Assembly (NCBI RefSeq): GCF_042665255.1
Contig: NZ_JBHTCD010000041.1
Length of the DNA stretch: 40,831 nucleotides
DNA from: Insolitispirillum peregrinum
GTDB taxonomy: Bacteria > Pseudomonadota > Alphaproteobacteria > Rhodospirillales > Rhodospirillaceae
Direction: 5' to 3' (one strand)
Shown here: positions 1 to 9,432 of the stretch, piece after piece
How positions within the stretch are numbered: position 1 is the first letter of the stretch
How the letters are laid out: the number at the start of each line of letters is the position of its first letter
Translations under genes and position numbers: made by a program
Notes under the pieces: generated by a model
Told to the model about the DNA's origin: nothing
What the model saw: only the letters and a program-made list of their open reading frames with translations
The model's database searches: none

Positions 1-3000
1 TGGTCGAGCCGTCGTGATCCAGCGTGGTGGCCGACAGGTCATAGGTGACGTCGGCGTCCGAGTTGCCGGTCGGGGCAAAGGTCACCGAGCCAGCGTCGGT
101 CAGGCTGTAGGTATGATTGCTGCTGTCCAGCGTGAACAGCGAGGCATCGAGGTGATAGGTGATCGAGCCGTCGGCATTGGTGGTGTACGGCGCTTCGACG
201 CCATTGATCATCACCTTGCCCGCCGCCTGATCGTCAGCGCCAAACACCAGATCAACGGTGCCGGTCAGCGTTTCCGAACCGTCGGTATCGGTCAGCTGGA
301 TGGTCGGATTGAGGGCGACAGAGGTGTCTTCATCGCTGGCCGAGGTCAGGCCACCGAGGTTCACACTGTCGGCAACGGCAGTGATGGTGATGGTACCTTC
401 GCCGGTGGTGGTTTTGGTCGAGCCGTCGTGATCCAGCGTGGTGGCCGACAGGTCATAGGTGACGTCAGCGTCCGAGTTGCCGGTCGGGGCAAAAGTCACC
501 GAGCCGGCATCGGTCAGGCTGTAGGTATGATTGCTGCTGTCGAGCGTGAACAGCGAAGCGTCGAGGTGATAGGTGATCGAGCCGTCGGCATTGGTGGTGT
601 ACGGCGCTTCAACGCCGTTGATCATCACCTTGCCAGCGGCTTGGTCGTCAGCGCCAAACACCAGATCAACGGTGCCGGTCAGCGTTTCCGAACCGTCGGT
701 GTCGGTCAACTGGATGGTCGGATTCAGCGCAACCGAGGTATCTTCGTCGCTGGCCGAGGTCAGCCCACCGAGGTTCACGCTGTCGGCAACGGCGGTGATG
801 GTGATGGTGCCTTCGCCGGTGGTGGTTTTGGTCGAGCCGTCGTGGTCCAGCGTGGTGGCCGACAGGTCATAGGTAACGTCGGCATCCGAATTGCCGGTCG
901 GGGCAAAGGTCACCGAGCCAGCGTCGGTCAGGCTGTAGGTATGATTGCTGCTGTCCAGCGTGAACAGCGAAGCATCGAGGTGATAGGTGATCGAGCCGTC
1001 GGCATTGGTGGTGTACGGCGCTTCAACGCCGTTGATCATCACCTTGCCTGCGGCCTGATCATCCGCGCCGAACACCAGATCAACGGTGCCGGTCAGCGTT
1101 TCCGAACCGTCGGTGTCGGTCAACTGGATGGTCGGATTCAGCGCAACCGAGGTGTCTTCGTCGCTGGCCGAGGTCAGCCCACCGAGGTTCACACTGTCGG
1201 CAACGGCGGTGATGGTGATGGTGCCTTCGCCGGTGGTGGTTTTGGTCGAGCCGTCGTGATCCAGCGTGGTGGCCGACAGGTCATAGGTGACGTCGGCGTC
1301 CGAGTTGCCGGTCGGGGCAAAGGTCACCGAGCCGGCGTCGGTCAGGCTGTAGGTATGATTGCTGCTGTCGAGCGTGAACAGCGAAGCATCAAGGTGATAG
1401 GTGATCGAGCCGTCGGCATTGGTGGTGTACGGCGCTTCGACGCCGTTGATCATCACCTTGCCTGCCGCCTGATCATCCGCGCCGAACACCAGATCAACGG
1501 TGCCGGTCAGCGTTTCCGAGCCGTCGGTATCGGTCAGCTGGATGGTCGGATTCAGGGCAACCGAGGTATCTTCATCGCTGGCCGAGGTCAGGCCACCGAG
1601 GTTCACGCTGTCGGCAACGGCGGTGATGGTGATGGTGCCTTCGCCGGTGGTGGTTTTGGTCGAGCCGTCGTGATCCAGCGTGGTCGCCGACAGGTCATAG
1701 GTGACGTCGGCGTCCGAGTTGCCGGTCGGGGCAAAGGTCACCGAGCCAGCATCGGTCAGGCTGTAGGTATGATTGCTGCTGTCGAGCGTGAACAGCGAAG
1801 CGTCGAGGTGATAGGTGATCGAGCCGTCGGCATTGGTGGTGTACGGCGCTTCGACGCCGTTGATCATCACCTTGCCAGCGGCCTGATCATCGGCGCCGAA
1901 CACCAGATCAACGGTGCCGGTCAGCGTTTCCGAGCCGTCGGTGTCGGTCAACTGGATGGTCGGATTCAGGGTGACAGAGGTGTCTTCGTCGCTGGCCGAG
2001 GTCAGCCCACCGAGGTTCACACTGTCGGCAACGGCCACCACATCGACCACCATGTGGACAGTGGTGCCATTGGTGTCGCGGTCGGTTTCCAGCGAGGTTC
2101 CAACATCAACGTCGGTAACCGTCGCTGTGATATCGAATTCGATATTGGCATCGCTGTTCAGGTGGCTGCTGGCATCCCAGCGCACTTCCAGATCATCGAG
2201 CATGCCAGTGATGGTGTACGAGCCATCGGCGTTCGGCGTCAGGATGGTGCCGGTGCTGGCTTGCCGCAGGATGGCGCCATCCGACAGGTTGGTCAGGGTG
2301 ACGGTCATGCTTTCGCTGCCATCAGCCGCATTGACGCTCGCCGACAGGGTCAGCGGCGACCAGCTGTCTTCGGTAGCGGTCGAGGTGCCTTCGACGGTCG
2401 GGGCAACCACACCGACATCAACGTTGATGGTTGCCGGTCCTGAAACAGCCACGTCACCGTTCATGCTTTCGGTGGTTGCCGAATAGACCTGAAGCTGGAA
2501 GTCAGCAGAATCATTGGTCGCGGGCAACACCTGCAGGCCGCTCAGATCGCTGCTGGACAGAACCCAGGTGCCTGCCGGGAAGGTGGTGCCATTCTCCAGC
2601 GTCAGGTCACTGGTCAGCATGGTGCCGTGGTTCAGGGTCGCACCATCCGGCACGCCGGTGATGTAGACGGTCAGGCTTTCCGATCCGTCGGTGTCGGTCA
2701 GGCCGGTCTCGACATCGAGCGAAATCCACGAGTTTTCCGTTCCGGCAGTGTCCTGGGCGGACAGGGTCGGCTCGTCGGCAACGGCTTCGATGTGGACAGA
2801 CAACGGCAGGGTGACCGAGCTGGTCGAGCCACCGATTTCCGTCGAGGTGACGGTGATGTTGAAGGTCAGGTCGCCGCTGTAATTGTCAGGACGGGACAGG
2901 TACAGGTCTTGCAGTTCGGTGGTGGTAAACGTCCAGCTGCCATCGGTGTTCAGGGTTCCAACCGGATCGCCATTGCTGTTCACAAAGCTGAAATCGGCGG

Positions 3001-3715
3001 GAACATCCCGCATGACGATGCTGATGGTTTCCGAACCGCCATCCGTATCATTCAGGCCAGCGGTGATGGTCAGTTTCAGCGGTTCGTCTTCGACGCCAGA
3101 GGCCGGGGAAATGGTCAGCGTCGGGGCCTGGGCAACCGGGTCGTTCCCTTCAGGAGCGGCGGTGGTCGTTTCAGCCGGGGTGGGGGTATCCGTCGTGATG
3201 TCTGCCACGGCAGCAGCAACAGCACCGGTATTGGCGATCACATCATCGGCAGGCAGGGCTGCGGTGGGCAGGACAGTGGCTTCGGGCAGGGAGATCGCAG
3301 CGTCGATGGTCGGCGGAGCAGCCTCGTCCGCCACCTCAAGCGGCGGAGCCGGAGCAACCGAGGTCACCACCGGCGGAGCCGAAAAGTCAGCCACCACACC
3401 GTTGTCGGCCTCGCTGGGGGTATAGCTGTCCTGGGCAACGTCAACGCTAGCGCCTTCTGCCGCCCCTTGCGGGACCCCGGCGGCCAGAATGCTTTCAAAG
3501 GTGTCACGCCGTCCGGTCTGGATGTTGGCGTTGTTCATCAGGTCATCGCCATTGTCCCCGTCGGACAGGCTCTGCTCTTCGGCGTCTTCGAGGGCGCTGT
3601 TCCCTTTGCCATGGAGATGGAATGCGTCGAGCTCGCTGACGCCGCTTTCTGCATCCACCCCATTGCTGTCGGTGGAGGAGGTCTGCGCGGCGTTCAGTTC
3701 AGTTTCGTCAGCCAT
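1..3715 (-). CDS. Giant type I-secreted repeat adhesin, N-terminal part (C-terminus beyond window)
   Basis: The minus-strand frame opens at ATG 3715 (GGAG 8 bp upstream) and stays open to the left edge, giving at least 1238 residues of a larger protein. Residues 1-130 are acidic, then Ala/Pro/Thr-rich and probably disordered. Residues about 140-560 hold several non-identical Ig/cadherin-like domains with motifs such as LNDTDGGSETISI and LTDTDGSESLTVYI. From about residue 561 near-identical 138-residue repeats begin and continue off the window. There is no Sec signal peptide, as expected for type I secretion, where the export signal is C-terminal. The gene follows a HlyD adaptor and two ABC exporters on the same strand, so it is most likely their substrate. 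By family it would be a surface or biofilm adhesin (BapA/LapA-like). That role is inferred, since the RTX and secretion-signal end is not visible. An ILAAG at residues 76-80 weakly resembles LapG dialanine sites. Confidence 0.88.
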   Translation of the reverse strand, partial: MADETELNAAQTSSTDSNGVDAESGVSELDAFHLHGKGNSALEDAEEQSLSDGDNGDDLMNNANIQTGRRDTFESILAAGVPQGAAEGASVDVAQDSYTPSEADNGVVADFSAPPVVTSVAPAPPLEVADEAAPPTIDAAISLPEATVLPTAALPADDVIANTGAVAAAVADITTDTPTPAETTTAAPEGNDPVAQAPTLTISPASGVEDEPLKLTITAGLNDTDGGSETISIVMRDVPADFSFVNSNGDPVGTLNTDGSWTFTTTELQDLYLSRPDNYSGDLTFNITVTSTEIGGSTSSVTLPLSVHIEAVADEPTLSAQDTAGTENSWISLDVETGLTDTDGSESLTVYITGVPDGATLNHGTMLTSDLTLENGTTFPAGTWVLSSSDLSGLQVLPATNDSADFQLQVYSATTESMNGDVAVSGPATINVDVGVVAPTVEGTSTATEDSWSPLTLSASVNAADGSESMTVTLTNLSDGAILRQASTGTILTPNADGSYTITGMLDDLEVRWDASSHLNSDANIEFDITATVTDVDVGTSLETDRDTNGTTVHMVVDVVAVADSVNLGGLTSASDEDTSVTLNPTIQLTDTDGSETLTGTVDLVFGADDQAAGKVMINGVEAPYTTNADGSITYHLDASLFTLDSSNHTYSLTDAGSVTFAPTGNSDADVTYDLSATTLDHDGSTKTTTGEGTITITAVADSVNLGGLTSASDEDTSVALNPTIQLTDTDGSETLTGTVDLVFGADDQAAGKVMINGVEAPYTTNADGSITYHLDASLFTLDSSNHTYSLTDAGSVTFAPTGNSDADVTYDLSATTLDHDGSTKTTTGEGTITITAVADSVNLGGLTSASDEDTSVALNPTIQLTDTDGSETLTGTVDLVFGADDQAAGKVMINGVEAPYTTNADGSITYHLDASLFTLDSSNHTYSLTDAGSVTFAPTGNSDADVTYDLSATTLDHDGSTKTTTGEGTITITAVADSVNLGGLTSASDEDTSVALNPTIQLTDTDGSETLTGTVDLVFGADDQAAGKVMINGVEAPYTTNADGSITYHLDASLFTLDSSNHTYSLTDAGSVTFAPTGNSDADVTYDLSATTLDHDGSTKTTTGEGTITITAVADSVNLGGLTSASDEDTSVALNPTIQLTDTDGSETLTGTVDLVFGADDQAAGKVMINGVEAPYTTNADGSITYHLDASLFTLDSSNHTYSLTDAGSVTFAPTGNSDADVTYDLSATTLDHDGST
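2..2034 (-). repeat. Tandem 414-bp (138-residue) in-frame repeats, about 4.9 units visible
   Basis: The landmark ggtcgagccgtcgt recurs at about 2, 416, 830, 1244 and 1658, an exact 414-bp period, so each unit is 138 codons. Units are almost identical at DNA level and differ mainly at third positions. Each encodes the sequence from DSVNLGGLTSASDEDTS through LTDTDGSETLTGTVDL to SATTLDHDGST. The last unit ends near 2034, where the sequence changes to a diverged domain. The array continues beyond position 1, so copy number is unknown. The uniformity suggests recent duplication or gene conversion. Confidence 0.95.
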
Positions 3716-3847
3716 TGGTCGTCTCCATCCCGTCCCCAGGGTGCCAGCGGCACCGGTCTGTCCCCAAAGTGAAAAGCGTGCTGTGCAGGGTGGTTGCCGT
3801 CCGTCACCAAAACCTGGCAACCATCCTGCAGTGTCGGTGCGCGGGCC
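3716..3847 (-). other. Gap between adaptor gene and adhesin gene
   Basis: This 132-bp spacer carries the adhesin ribosome-binding site next to 3715. It also has an imperfect hairpin with arms GGTTGCC (3792-3798) and GGCAACC (3816-3822) and no T-run. That could give partial termination or RNA stability between the secretion genes and the adhesin. No separate promoter is evident. Confidence 0.3.
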
Positions 3848-5206
3848 TTAGCGTTCGTGGAACGCGTGGGCCAGCGACACGTAAATCGGTTTCAACAGAT
3901 ACTGCAGCAACGTCTTGTCGCCGGTGATCACGTCCGCCTGGACGGTCATCCCCGGCAGCAGGCGGTTGTCCTGGGATTCCACCCACGGACGATCGAGTGC
4001 AATGATCGCCTTGTAATAGGGCTGACCATCCTTTTCATCGACGAAGGTGGTTGCCGACAAGGCGGTGACCACCCCGTGAACAGCGCCATAGCGCACAAAG
4101 TCATAGGTGGTTACCTTGATCGACGCCTGTTGTCCTTCATGGACGTGGCCACGATCACGGGTGCTGATGCGCGCCTCGACCAGCAATTCGTCATCGACCG
4201 GCACGATGTCCATCAGCACACCGCCCGCCGGAACAACTCCCCCGATGGTCTTGACCTGCAGGTTTTGCACAAAGCCGCGCACCGGCGAGTCAATGGTCAG
4301 CCGCTTGGCACGATCATCGGCGCGGATCAGGCTTTCTTCCACCTGAGCCAGTTCGGCGGTCACCGTCCCCAGTTCGTTCAGGGCATCCTGCCGCTGGGTG
4401 GAATCCAGATCCTTCAGGCGGTGATCCAGCTCGCTGATCGCTTCGCGGGCGGTCCGTTCCTGTCCTTCCAGACGATGCAGTTCGCTTTCGACGGCGGCCA
4501 GTGACCGTTTTGCGTCGTAATAGGCAACCTTGCTGGAATGGCCAGCCTCGAACAGGGTCTTGCGCATCTGGACTTCTTCGCTCAACAGCGAAATCTGACG
4601 TCTGGTGGCGTCCTGCTGATCTTTTGCCGAGCGGATTTCCTCGGTCTTTTGCGCGATTTCGCCCTTGATCACTTCGATCTGGGTCTTCCAGCGATCAAGA
4701 TTGGCGATGTTGATCGCCGACTGGTCGGTGATCAGGTGGACAAAGCGCGGCTCGACAAAGCTGAAATCCGGGGCGCGACCGGAGGCAAAGGCACGCAGGC
4801 GCTCGGCGCGCAGCTGCAGGCCAGCCCGGCGGGCCTTGATTTGCTCGACGTCGGCGGCGGCCTGGGCCGGGTCCAGTCGGACCAACGGCTGACCGGCTTC
4901 GACCATCTGGCGTTCCTGCACCAAAATCTGACTGACGATCCCGCCTTCCAGATGCTGGACGGTATGGACCGAGGACTTCGGGACGATCGACCCGGACGCC
5001 GAGGCAATTTCCTGGATGTGTGTGAAGCTGGACCAGACGATGAAGGCCGCAACCAGACCGGTGACGATATAGACCACCATCCGGGCCAGGTGGGACACCC
5101 CCATTTCCTCAAGCAAAACAGACTGTGCGAGGTACCGGAGCTGCCGCCCGCCTCGTTCAATCACCTGCGGGGCAGACCCCGTGCCATTGGAATGTTCTAA
5201 TTGCAT
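3848..5206 (-). CDS. Type I secretion periplasmic adaptor (HlyD family)
   Basis: This 452-residue protein is the membrane-fusion subunit linking an inner-membrane ABC exporter to an outer-membrane TolC-type duct. A short cytoplasmic N-terminus (about 1-42) is followed by one membrane segment (about 43-62, VVYIVTGLVAAFIVW). Next come a lipoyl/barrel half (GSIVPKSSVHTVQHLEGG), a long coiled coil (about 120-300) and the C-terminal HlyD signature ending GMTVQADVITGDKTLLQYLLKP. Length and order are normal for LapC/HlyD-type adaptors. The start at ATG 5206 has AGGAAC upstream. It lies between the ABC genes and the adhesin on the same strand, so it most likely serves that substrate. No TolC homologue is in the window. 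Confidence 0.93.
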   Translation of the reverse strand: MQLEHSNGTGSAPQVIERGGRQLRYLAQSVLLEEMGVSHLARMVVYIVTGLVAAFIVWSSFTHIQEIASASGSIVPKSSVHTVQHLEGGIVSQILVQERQMVEAGQPLVRLDPAQAAADVEQIKARRAGLQLRAERLRAFASGRAPDFSFVEPRFVHLITDQSAINIANLDRWKTQIEVIKGEIAQKTEEIRSAKDQQDATRRQISLLSEEVQMRKTLFEAGHSSKVAYYDAKRSLAAVESELHRLEGQERTAREAISELDHRLKDLDSTQRQDALNELGTVTAELAQVEESLIRADDRAKRLTIDSPVRGFVQNLQVKTIGGVVPAGGVLMDIVPVDDELLVEARISTRDRGHVHEGQQASIKVTTYDFVRYGAVHGVVTALSATTFVDEKDGQPYYKAIIALDRPWVESQDNRLLPGMTVQADVITGDKTLLQYLLKPIYVSLAHAFHER

Positions 5207-5337
5207 TGCCTGCTGTTCCTACTTTCAGGGGGGAGTGTACCCCGGTCGCAGATACCCTGCCAACCTGTCCTATAGTTCTAAGTACCGCCTTAATGACGAT
5301 GGATATCAGTAAAACGAAACGGATAAGATGTTTCTGG

Positions 5338-7530
5338 TTAGAAAACACCGGGAGGCAGCCGTTCCAGAACCTGCTGGGCCGGACCAACCATGCGGACCTG
5401 ACCTTGCTGCATCACAATAACCCGATCACATTGCTTCAAATGGCTGGGGCGATGGGTCACCAGAAATACAGTACTATTACCGCGCATACGTTCGAGAACT
5501 TTCATGAATTGCTGGTCGCCAACAAAGTCCAGCCCGTTGGCCGGTTCGTCAAACAGGGTGACCGGTGCCCGTTTCAGATAGGCACGGGCCAGCGACAGGC
5601 GTTGCATCATGTGCGAGGGAATGGCCTGGGTTTTCCCGTCCCCGACGCGGGTCCAGAAGCCCTTTGGCAGGGCCTTGATATCCTCGAGAACCCCGGCTTC
5701 GGAACAGGCCCATTCCAGCTCTTCATCCGACGCCGCCGGACTGGCCAGCCGCAGGTTCTGGGCGATGGTGCCAAAGAACACTTCGCACTGCTGCGGGACA
5801 TAGGCAATCGAGCGGCGCATTTCGATCGGGTCAATCTGGCGGATATCCACCCCGTCCAGACGAACGCTGCCCGCCTGCGGACGGTACAGCCCCAGCACCA
5901 GTTTCAGGATGGTTGACTTGCCCGAGCCGTTGGGGCCAACGATCCCGATGATTTCACCCGGCTCGATTTGCAGGTTGATGCCGATCACCGCCGGGTCGGC
6001 TTCGGCGATATAACGCATCGAGGTATTGCTGAAGGTCACCCGCCCCTGAATTTGCTGGATCGGACGCGGTCGTTCGCCATCGGCCCGTTCCGGGCGCACC
6101 GCCAGCAGGCGGTCGATCTGGTTGGCACTGTCGCGCACGCGCTCCATCTGGGTCAGGGCGGTAAAGCCTGCCTGCAAGGGGCGCATGATCCACCACACCA
6201 GCGTCATTGATGACACCAGCCCGCCGACGGTCAGATCACCCGCCAGCACACGGTGAACCCCCCAGCCCAGAGTGGCGAGGCCGGTGCAGACGATCAGGGC
6301 CTGCGAGGTGACCTGCGAGACGGTGCTGATGCTGGCGCTGGCATAACCCTTGATCGACGCCGCTGCCGTCAGTTCACGGTAGCGGGTCCGCCAGACGTCT
6401 TCGGCCCCGGTATCACGGATATCCCGCAGCTTGGAGATCGACTCGACCAGAAACTGCTGGCGGCGGGACCCGGCGCGCGAGGCTTCGGCCACATACCGCC
6501 GCATGGTCGGGCGCAAACCAAAGACCAGCGCAATGAACAGAACCATGCCGACCAGCGGAACAAACACCAGCGGCCCGGCCATCGCCGCCATGGCAAACAG
6601 GAACAGCACGGTAAAGGGAATTTCAAAGGCAACAGTGGCCATCGGTCCGGTAAAGAACTCACGGATGACCTCAAAGTCCTTCAGCCGGGCGACCTGCGCA
6701 CTGATATTGGCCAGTTCGGTATAGGCCGGAGGTAAAAACAGGATGCGTTGCAGCACCGCCCGCCCCAGAATGTGGTCCAGACGCGCACCAAAATGGGCAA
6801 TCATGCGGGCGCGCACCGCTTTCAGGGCAATATCGCCCAGAATGGCAATCGAAATGCCGCCCAGCAGGAACCACAGCATGGTCTGCGAGCCGGTCCCGAT
6901 CACCTTGTCATAAACCGAGGAGATGAACACCGGCGTGGCCAGCACCAGCAGGTTGATGGCCAGACTGGTCCCCAGCGCCCGCAGGATCAGCGGACGGAAC
7001 CGGCCAATCACATGCCAGACATAACTGCCACGGCCAATGGCATCCTGTTCCCGTTCCCAGTCAGGAGCATTGTTGAACACAAACGCCCGGCCATTGATCG
7101 ATGGCTGGTCCAGTTGCTGATAGTTGCGGGCTTCCCCGTCATAGACGTTGATCGCCGCGCCATCACGACTGACCACCACCATCGCCGGACCATCGTCGGG
7201 CAGGAACAGGCAGGGGGCCAGCCGGGGGTCCATGCCGCGCAGGTTCAGCGGCAATGAACGACTGGAATAGCCCAGATTGGCCATCACGTTCAACAGGTCG
7301 GTCAGGTCCAGCTTGTCGGCAAAGTGCGGCATTGCCTCCATCAGGTGGCGGGGGTCACCATCCCAGCTCAGTTCTTTCAGCAGGGGCAGCAGACAGGCGG
7401 CAAGGTCGGTCAGCGCCTTGAAGCTGCCGAGCGAGCCGCTCACCACCTGTTCCGGGCGCAGCTCGTTCGAGCTGCTGCGGGTCGCCCAGCTGATTTCCGT
7501 TGCGGTGGTTTCCTGCAGGGCGTTGCTCAT
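5338..7530 (-). CDS. Type I secretion ABC transporter, half with C39-like N-domain
   Basis: This 730-residue inner-membrane exporter subunit has about 150 N-terminal residues resembling the degenerate C39-like domain of LapB/HlyB-type exporters. There is no Cys-His protease dyad. A six-helix membrane domain and an ATPase domain follow. Walker A is GPNGSGKST (about 531-539), Walker B is VTLFDEP with the catalytic Glu, and the H-loop is LVTHRPS. The ABC signature is not LSGGQ: the region before LARAYL reads SHMMQRLS. The start codon at 7530 overlaps the stop of the upstream ABC gene in ATGA, implying translational coupling and a heterodimer. The substrate is presumably the repeat adhesin downstream. 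Confidence 0.92.
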   Translation of the reverse strand: MSNALQETTATEISWATRSSSNELRPEQVVSGSLGSFKALTDLAACLLPLLKELSWDGDPRHLMEAMPHFADKLDLTDLLNVMANLGYSSRSLPLNLRGMDPRLAPCLFLPDDGPAMVVVSRDGAAINVYDGEARNYQQLDQPSINGRAFVFNNAPDWEREQDAIGRGSYVWHVIGRFRPLILRALGTSLAINLLVLATPVFISSVYDKVIGTGSQTMLWFLLGGISIAILGDIALKAVRARMIAHFGARLDHILGRAVLQRILFLPPAYTELANISAQVARLKDFEVIREFFTGPMATVAFEIPFTVLFLFAMAAMAGPLVFVPLVGMVLFIALVFGLRPTMRRYVAEASRAGSRRQQFLVESISKLRDIRDTGAEDVWRTRYRELTAAASIKGYASASISTVSQVTSQALIVCTGLATLGWGVHRVLAGDLTVGGLVSSMTLVWWIMRPLQAGFTALTQMERVRDSANQIDRLLAVRPERADGERPRPIQQIQGRVTFSNTSMRYIAEADPAVIGINLQIEPGEIIGIVGPNGSGKSTILKLVLGLYRPQAGSVRLDGVDIRQIDPIEMRRSIAYVPQQCEVFFGTIAQNLRLASPAASDEELEWACSEAGVLEDIKALPKGFWTRVGDGKTQAIPSHMMQRLSLARAYLKRAPVTLFDEPANGLDFVGDQQFMKVLERMRGNSTVFLVTHRPSHLKQCDRVIVMQQGQVRMVGPAQQVLERLPPGVF

Positions 7531-9287
7531 GACTGGCTCCCTCCACTGGCGGGGGTCGGGGTGGATGGGGGGGCGGCAGAAGGACCGGTCACGGCGGCAG
7601 GCTTGTCCGGCGGGCCCCGGCGGGCACCAACCAGACCGGGGTCTTCGCGCTGAACCAGCGTCGTGCCGCTGATGTCAAAGCGGCGGTCCGCCAGTTTCAG
7701 CAACGACGGGCGCAGGGTGATCAGGACCAGCGTGGAATGCCCTTTCAGGCCCTCCAGATATTGCCGCAGGCGTTCATCGCCGGGGCCGTCAATGGCGGTG
7801 TTGGCTTCGTCGAACAGGATGATGCGCGGGCGATAGGTCAGCGCGCGGGTGATGGCGATCCGCTGGCGAATACCACGCGGCATCGCATCGGCGGCACCAT
7901 CGGCAATCGGCGTATCAAAGCCCTGCGGCAAGGTCGCCACCACGTCATCCAGCCCGATGGCATGGGCGACCTCCATCGCGGCATTGCGCAGCTCCGGGCG
8001 GAACATGGTCAGGTTTTCAATGATGCTGCCACGGAACAGCGACACCTGATGCGGCAGATAGGCGATACCGCCGCGTTTCAGGTCGTTCTGGCTATAGGCG
8101 GTGATCGGCTGGTGATCGAGCAGGACGGTGCCGTCGGTGGGGGCCAGCACGCCGCGCATCAATCCCAGCAGGGTCGATTTGCCACAGCCGTTGGTGCCGG
8201 TGACCCCGATGCATTCCCCGGCGGCAATATCGATCGAAACATCGTGGAACACGTCCGGCAGATCGCTGTCATAGCGGAACGAGACGTTTTGCAGGGTGAT
8301 CGCACCGCGCAGGTTGGCGGTCGGCAACGGCTTGGCGGGGACTTCGGGGGCTTCCAGCGCAAACAGCTCTTCCGCGCGGGCCTGATGCAGACGGATCGAT
8401 TGCAGGCGGGTCCACATGCTGATCGCCCGCTGCACCGGCTGCAAGGCCCGGCCAGACAGCAGGGTACAGGCGGCCAGCCCCCCGACGGTCAGATCGCCAT
8501 GAATGACCACCAGCGCGCCAAAGGACGCCACGGCAATGGTGGTGCCCTGTGAAAACAGGGTCGACAGGGTCAACGCCCAGGTGTTGCGGTGAACAACGAC
8601 ATGGTCGGCATTGGCGACGGCTTCCTGCAGGCGGGTATAGCGTTGCAGCATCTGGCTTTCCATCGCCATCGACTTGATGGTGTGGATGCCGCCCAGCGCC
8701 TCGATCACAAAGTTCAGCCGACGATCACGAACGACGTTGTAATCGGCAACGGCGTTTTTCAGCTTCTCGCCGTCAAAGTACATCACCACGGCAAAGGCAC
8801 CGAGCAGGATCAGTGGCACCAGCACCAGCCACCCGGCCAGCAGGCCGATGATGGCAAGGAACAGCAGGACGAACGGCAGGTCAAGGAAGACCCCCAACCC
8901 CTGCTCGGCGTAGAAATCCTTCAGGGCACCAATCGCCGACATGCGTTCCAGCTGCTCACCGGTCCCGGTGGCTTCGACCTTGTGGATCGGGGCGGTCAGC
9001 AGGCGGTCAAACGCCGCACAACTGGCCAGATGTTCAAAGCGGGCCCCCATCCAGCTGGTGGTGGTGCTGCGCGCCAGTCGCAAAACGTTTTCCATCACCA
9101 TGGCGATGACCACACCGAGGATCAGCACGGCGAGGGTTCCCACCGAGCTGGCCGGAATGATGCGGTCATAGACCTGCAACAGGGCCAGCGGCAAGGCCAG
9201 CCCCAGAATGTTCATGGTGATGGTGGCCGTTGCCAGGGTCGGCACGGCACTGCGACTGTCAGCGTACGGGGCGAGAGCGGATTTCAC
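7527..9287 (-). CDS. Type I secretion ABC transporter, second half, degenerate ATPase site
   Basis: A 586-residue ABC half-transporter without an N-terminal peptidase-like domain; a membrane domain occupies about residues 20-310, followed by an ATPase. Walker A is GTNGCGKST (about 365) and Walker B is IILFDEAN. The signature region reads DAMPRGIRQR instead of LSGGQ. The switch histidine is replaced by Leu (LVLITLRPS, codon CTG near 7718). The C-terminal 50 residues are Pro/Ala/Ser-rich and probably disordered. Translation starts at GTG 9287 with AAAGGGA upstream. It is first in the operon and overlaps the next ABC gene by 4 bp. Most likely it forms an asymmetric heterodimer in which only one ATP site is fully competent; this is inferred from the residues. 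Confidence 0.88.
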   Translation of the reverse strand: MKSALAPYADSRSAVPTLATATITMNILGLALPLALLQVYDRIIPASSVGTLAVLILGVVIAMVMENVLRLARSTTTSWMGARFEHLASCAAFDRLLTAPIHKVEATGTGEQLERMSAIGALKDFYAEQGLGVFLDLPFVLLFLAIIGLLAGWLVLVPLILLGAFAVVMYFDGEKLKNAVADYNVVRDRRLNFVIEALGGIHTIKSMAMESQMLQRYTRLQEAVANADHVVVHRNTWALTLSTLFSQGTTIAVASFGALVVIHGDLTVGGLAACTLLSGRALQPVQRAISMWTRLQSIRLHQARAEELFALEAPEVPAKPLPTANLRGAITLQNVSFRYDSDLPDVFHDVSIDIAAGECIGVTGTNGCGKSTLLGLMRGVLAPTDGTVLLDHQPITAYSQNDLKRGGIAYLPHQVSLFRGSIIENLTMFRPELRNAAMEVAHAIGLDDVVATLPQGFDTPIADGAADAMPRGIRQRIAITRALTYRPRIILFDEANTAIDGPGDERLRQYLEGLKGHSTLVLITLRPSLLKLADRRFDISGTTLVQREDPGLVGARRGPPDKPAAVTGPSAAPPSTPTPASGGSQS

Positions 9288-9358
9288 ACCGGTATTCCCT
9301 TTGATTCTGCGCCGGTCTTATCCTTGCGCATACGGCACGGTCCCAGACATTTTCAGGG

Positions 9359-9374
9359 TGACCGTTGACGGTCA
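9359..9374 (-). promoter_or_regulatory. Dyad and possible promoter of the secretion operon
   Basis: TGACCGT (9359-9365) and ACGGTCA (9368-9374) form a perfect 7-bp inverted repeat about 72 bp upstream of the GTG of the first ABC gene. On the minus strand it contains TTGACC, a possible -35, with an AT-rich stretch (AAAATG) about 17 bp on as a weak -10. A repressor or activator site is plausible but unproven. A related TGACCG/CGGTCA pair lies at about 10097-10112. Confidence 0.35.
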
Positions 9375-9407
9375 ACAGCCCGGAAAATGCGGCACTAAAA
9401 GCGTAGA

Positions 9408-9432
9408 GTGTTTTCAATCGTCGAGAAAACAC
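9408..9432. promoter_or_regulatory. Perfect inverted repeat GTGTTTTC-9-GAAAACAC
   Basis: Arms at 9408-9415 and 9425-9432 are perfect 8-bp complements around a 9-nt centre, 120-145 bp upstream of the secretion operon. No T-run follows on either side, so an operator is more likely than a terminator. The binding protein is unknown. Confidence 0.4.

Noticed and set aside
14..2443. An 809-codon open frame on the plus strand across the adhesin repeats
   Set aside because: It is the antisense of the repetitive adhesin gene; the repeated, GC-rich composition keeps it open. The minus frame has domain logic, a start with ribosome-binding site and operon context.
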